Positions 4,967-6,504 of a stretch of 6,504 nucleotides of DNA are shown here, one piece after another (the first letter of the stretch is position 1; each line of letters begins with the position of its first letter). The notes below the pieces were generated by a model that was given only the letters and a program-made list of their open reading frames with translations, was not told the origin of the DNA and did not search any database. The translations under genes were made by a program, and so were the position numbers. Source of the DNA: a bacterium (lineage in GTDB: Bacteria; Verrucomicrobiota; Verrucomicrobiae; Limisphaerales; J093); contig JAKCAB010000769.1 in the NCBI GenBank assembly GCA_021839785.1, forward strand, positions 1-6,504, written 5' to 3'.

Positions 4967-4993
4967 GCGCAGGCACGAACTCGTGGCCTGCGC
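4967..4993 (+). terminator. Hairpin after the bS22-like gene, possible terminator
   Basis: GCGCAGGC (4967-4974) pairs perfectly with GCCTGCGC (4986-4993). ACG/CGT extends the stem, with one bulged G and an AACT loop. Only TCACTTTG follows, so the T-run is weak. It could end the hisG-bS22 transcript, or form a hairpin in the leader of the lipoprotein gene, whose ATG is 13 bases downstream. Confidence 0.5.
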
Positions 4994-5006
4994 TCACTTT
5001 GCTGAT

Positions 5007-6504
5007 ATGGCGGGCACGCACGCACGCAAAAGGCGCGGTCTGTGGCTCGGCGTGGCCGGCCTTGTCGGGGCGCTGTTCCTGACCGGCTGTGCCGGCGGTT
5101 GGCACGCCACCGACAAGCGATCCTCCACCGCGCCGGCCGCGACCTCCCCCACCGCTGGCGAGTCCGAAATCAACCGCCGGGCGGACCTTTACGGCCACTT
5201 CGCCGCCGGGATCGTGTACGACGTGCGGGACGAGCCGGCGAAGGCGGATGAAGAGTTCAACGCCGCCGTGCAGGCGGACCCGCGCCAAGTGCAATTGGCG
5301 GTGGATCTGGCCCAGCGCTACCTCCAACGCCGCGAGCCAGCCAAGGCCGTCGAAATCCTGACCCAGGCCAGCCGCCAGCCGCACGCCGGGGGACAGGTCT
5401 TCGGTTGGCTGGGCGAGGCGTGCGCGCAGGCCAACGACCAGCCGGGCGCCATCGCGGCCTACCGCGAAGCCATCAAACGCCTGCCGCAGTCCATCGTCGG
5501 TTACCACGGCCTGGCCCAGCTCTACCTGCGGTCCAAGCAGACCAACGAAGCTTTGGGCGTGCTCGAAGCGGGGGCCGCTCAGAAGCGTGTGAGCGCCGCG
5601 TTCCTGGTGGACCTCGCCGGCTTCCACATCGCGGCTGAGCGGACGCACCTCCTGCCGGCTGAAATCACCAAGCCCCGCGCGCTGGCCTTGCTGGACCGCG
5701 CGGCGCGGATGAATCCCACCGAGCCGCAGGTGCTCCAACGCCTGGCGGAAGGTTACAAAGCGCTGGGCGAACTCAAGCGTGCCACCGCGTTGTATGAGGA
5801 TTTGGCCCGAACCCACCAGCCGAGCAACCCGGCGATGCGGCTCGCGTTGCACGAGCAGCTTTTCCAGCTCTACATGCGCGCCGGCGATTCGACGAACGCC
5901 ACGCGGCAACTGGAGGCGATCAAGGCCGATTATCCAAGCAACCCCCAGGTGCATCTGCTGCTCGGCGCCCTCTGTTCGGACGAGAAAAAGTTCGCGGAGG
6001 CGGAACAGCATTTCGAGACGGCCATCCTGCTCGATCCCGCCCTCGAACCGGCCTACTACGATCTCGCCGGCGCCCAACTGGCCTTGCGCAAGCCGGAAGC
6101 GGCCTGGGATACGATCGAAAAGGCGCGCGCACGCTTCAAGGTCGGCTTCCTCACCGAGATGTACAGCGGCCTGGCGCTGGCGGCGGAGCAAAAGTACGTC
6201 GAGGCGCTCAACCATTTCGGCGCCGCCGAACTGCACGCCAAGGTCAGCGAGCCGGAGCGGTTGAACGATTTCTTCTACTTTCAACTCGGCGCGACGAACG
6301 AGCGCGCCGGGCGCTACGACGAGGCCGAAGCGGCGCTGCGCAAATGCCTCGAACTCGCGCCGGACAATGCCGAGGCCTTGAACTACCTCGGCTACATGTG
6401 GGCGGATCGCGGCATCAAACTCGACGAAGCCGAAAAGTTGATGCGCGAGGCGCTCAAGCTGGAGCCCGACAACGGCGCTTACCTGGACAGCGTAGCCTGG
6501 GTGC
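5007..6504 (+). CDS. TPR-repeat lipoprotein (3' end beyond window)
   Basis: The 499 visible residues begin with a lipoprotein signal: basic MAGTHARKRR, a hydrophobic stretch (11-25) and the lipobox LTGC with the lipidated C28. A Ser/Thr/Ala/Pro-rich linker runs to about 55. Many degenerate tetratricopeptide repeats then fill the rest. Clear ones include PAKADEEFNAAVQADP (77-92), GAIAAYREAIKRLP (147-160), FAEAEQHFETAILLDP (329-344), YDEAEAALRKCLELAP (437-452) and LDEAEKLMREALKLEP (472-487). The end, NYLGYMWADRGI then NGAYLDSVAWV, is typical of large TPR proteins. TPR arrays bind proteins; the lipid anchor suggests a periplasmic scaffold at a membrane, perhaps in envelope assembly or secretion, but no partner is visible. 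The ATG at 5007 puts the signal peptide at the N-terminus. The gene is complete at its 5' end and has no stop in the window. Confidence 0.9.
   Translation, partial: MAGTHARKRRGLWLGVAGLVGALFLTGCAGGWHATDKRSSTAPAATSPTAGESEINRRADLYGHFAAGIVYDVRDEPAKADEEFNAAVQADPRQVQLAVDLAQRYLQRREPAKAVEILTQASRQPHAGGQVFGWLGEACAQANDQPGAIAAYREAIKRLPQSIVGYHGLAQLYLRSKQTNEALGVLEAGAAQKRVSAAFLVDLAGFHIAAERTHLLPAEITKPRALALLDRAARMNPTEPQVLQRLAEGYKALGELKRATALYEDLARTHQPSNPAMRLALHEQLFQLYMRAGDSTNATRQLEAIKADYPSNPQVHLLLGALCSDEKKFAEAEQHFETAILLDPALEPAYYDLAGAQLALRKPEAAWDTIEKARARFKVGFLTEMYSGLALAAEQKYVEALNHFGAAELHAKVSEPERLNDFFYFQLGATNERAGRYDEAEAALRKCLELAPDNAEALNYLGYMWADRGIKLDEAEKLMREALKLEPDNGAYLDSVAWV

Noticed and set aside
3915..6284. 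A 789-codon open frame on the minus strand
   Set aside because: It is antisense to hisG, the bS22-like gene and the TPR lipoprotein gene, all of which have clear family motifs. Its product is low-complexity and rich in Arg, Gly, Leu and Val, as expected for a shadow frame at high GC.

Overview
The window looks like a high-GC chromosomal segment of a Verrucomicrobiota bacterium, possibly of the Limisphaerales/Pedosphaera type. This placement is an inference. It rests on long antisense open frames typical of high GC, weak or absent Shine-Dalgarno sequences before most genes, and a 33-residue bS22/AURKAIP1-COX24-type protein of the kind I associate with that phylum. No rRNA, tRNA, CRISPR array or insertion sequence was seen.

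Left part (1-1104, minus strand): a RodZ-like protein (cytoplasmic helix-turn-helix plus one membrane helix) is followed 52 bases later by rimO, the ribosomal protein S12 methylthiotransferase. rimO starts at GTG and runs off the left edge before its radical-SAM motif. Its interdomain linker is unusually long and is encoded partly by a purine-rich short repeat. The divergent intergenic region (1105-1225) carries a perfect inverted repeat, TTGACAA-N15-TTGTCAA, that places a consensus -35 hexamer facing each way.

Middle part (1226-3768, plus strand): the two subunits of a class I iron-sulfur fumarate hydratase (TCA cycle, fumarate to malate) flank about 1.1 kb of accessory DNA. That DNA holds a hicB-hicA toxin-antitoxin pair with an ATGA overlap, then a second overlapping pair made of a short BECR/DUF4258-like protein and a DUF2283 protein. 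A degenerate repeat of about 40 bp lies just upstream of each pair. The repeat looks as if it derives from coding sequence (shared peptide P-V-S-[E/D]-A-Q-x-R-A). The two modules therefore look like cassettes inserted between the fumarase subunit genes.

Right part (3769-6504, plus strand): a 152-bp gap holding a heptamer tandem repeat and a hairpin leads to hisG (long form, first step of histidine biosynthesis). Sixteen bases after hisG comes the 33-codon bS22-like ribosomal protein gene. After a terminator-like hairpin, a large TPR lipoprotein gene begins and runs off the right edge. The window mixes housekeeping functions (ribosome modification and structure, cell shape, TCA cycle, histidine synthesis) with a small island of toxin-antitoxin-type genes.
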